NCBI RefSeq assembly: GCF_022213955.1 | Contig: NZ_JAKNTW010000005.1 | Location: forward strand, 186,001 to 250,000 | Direction: 5' to 3' | DNA length: 64,000 nucleotides | Source: Dolomitihabitans soli | GTDB lineage: Bacteria; Actinomycetota; Actinomycetes; Streptosporangiales; Streptosporangiaceae | Part shown: piece after piece, positions 63,867-64,000 of the stretch | Position numbering within the stretch: position 1 is the stretch's first letter | Layout: each line of letters starts with the position of its first letter | Notes under the pieces: generated by a model | The model's input: only the letters and a program-made list of their open reading frames with translations | Databases searched by the model: none | Told to the model about the DNA's origin: nothing | Translations under genes and position numbers: made by a program

Positions 63867-64000
63867 GTGGATTTCAACAGTCATACAGATGCGGTGGTGA
63901 CGGTGGCCGTCGATCTGGTGAACGCGCTCACCCCGGGCGGGCGGCGCGGCAGGCCGTACCTTCCACCGGAGGGCGAGGAGGGACGCGCCGTCATCACGCG
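63867..64000 (+). CDS. CGNR/ABATE-domain regulator, N-terminal part
   Basis: The first 44 codons of a gene cut by the right edge. Translation VDFNSHTDAVVTVAVDLVNAL and LTPGGRRGRPYLPPEGEE matches the N-terminal ABATE (putative stress-induced regulator) domain that precedes a CGNR zinc finger. GTG start at 63867. The 74-bp divergent gap holds TATACT (63818-63823) and a CCAGT...ACTGG inverted repeat (63827-63862), plausible promoter and operator. Confidence 0.7.
   Translation, partial: MDFNSHTDAVVTVAVDLVNALTPGGRRGRPYLPPEGEEGRAVIT

Overview
This is a 64 kb chromosomal segment of a high-GC actinobacterium. Codon use is strongly GC3-biased, GTG starts are frequent, and there is a [2Fe-2S]-type ferrochelatase, a coproporphyrin-dependent heme pathway, and DUF4193, DUF4235, DUF3710, DUF3159, DUF3000 and DUF4349 proteins. 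Gene content and order fit a Streptosporangiales-type genome (Nonomuraea, Streptosporangium or Microbispora-like). That assignment is inferred from gene content only. I see no rRNA or tRNA gene, CRISPR array, insertion sequence or prophage.

Layout. 1-7.1 kb: partial sugar-lactone oxidase, MFS exporter, secreted lytic transglycosylase, ferrochelatase, S9 peptidase, inositol monophosphatase. 7.1-12.9 kb: a hidden 54-aa gene, a two-component system, DUF4193, an EcsC-like hypothetical, otsA, DUF4235. 13-24.3 kb: valS, an AI-2E-type permease, then dut, DUF3710, OB-fold, DUF3159, two TrkA proteins, an APC permease and a TRAM rRNA methyltransferase. 24.3-44.4 kb is an accessory stretch: GH18-like protein lacking its catalytic Glu, F420-type oxidoreductase, Hen1-Pnkp RNA repair pair, sugar porter, PadR/DUF1707, DUF457, aconitase, MazEF-type toxin-antitoxin, TauE, xylose-type ABC transporter with ROK regulator, zinc metallopeptidase. 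44.5-64 kb returns to core genes: dxs, APC permease, fadA/fadB, rnd, DUF3000, hemE, cgoX, chdC, msrB with two tiny coupled genes, a stand-alone LigD polymerase, a SAM methyltransferase and the start of a CGNR/ABATE regulator.

The core order dut - DUF3710 - OB-fold - DUF3159 - TrkA pair - APC permease - TRAM methyltransferase ... dxs ... rnd - DUF3000 - hemE - cgoX - chdC ... msrB is the same backbone as Mycobacterium tuberculosis Rv2699c-Rv2674, recalled from knowledge and not aligned here. The xylFGH-ROK block and fadAB near rnd resemble the Streptomyces coelicolor SCO6000s region. The heme genes hemE, cgoX, cpfC and chdC together make the coproporphyrin-dependent branch, with cpfC lying apart at 3-4 kb.

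The most unusual signals are not genes. (1) At five places a gene's own 3' end, stop codon included, has been copied into the adjacent intergenic space as tandem or degenerate repeats (valS, DUF3710, DUF3159, the GH18-like gene, and a small gene downstream of msrB), with different sequence and period each time (25, 49, 38, variable, 61 bp). (2) A long two-tier stem-loop sits between the divergent padR and DUF457 genes. (3) The acnA promoter region carries paired near-palindromes plus an iron-box-like palindrome. (4) Direct repeats with 11-bp period, typical of OmpR-family binding sites, occur upstream of the response regulator and upstream of hemE. (5) Many genes have an ANNNT-type -10 element 6-8 bp before the start codon, which implies leaderless mRNAs.
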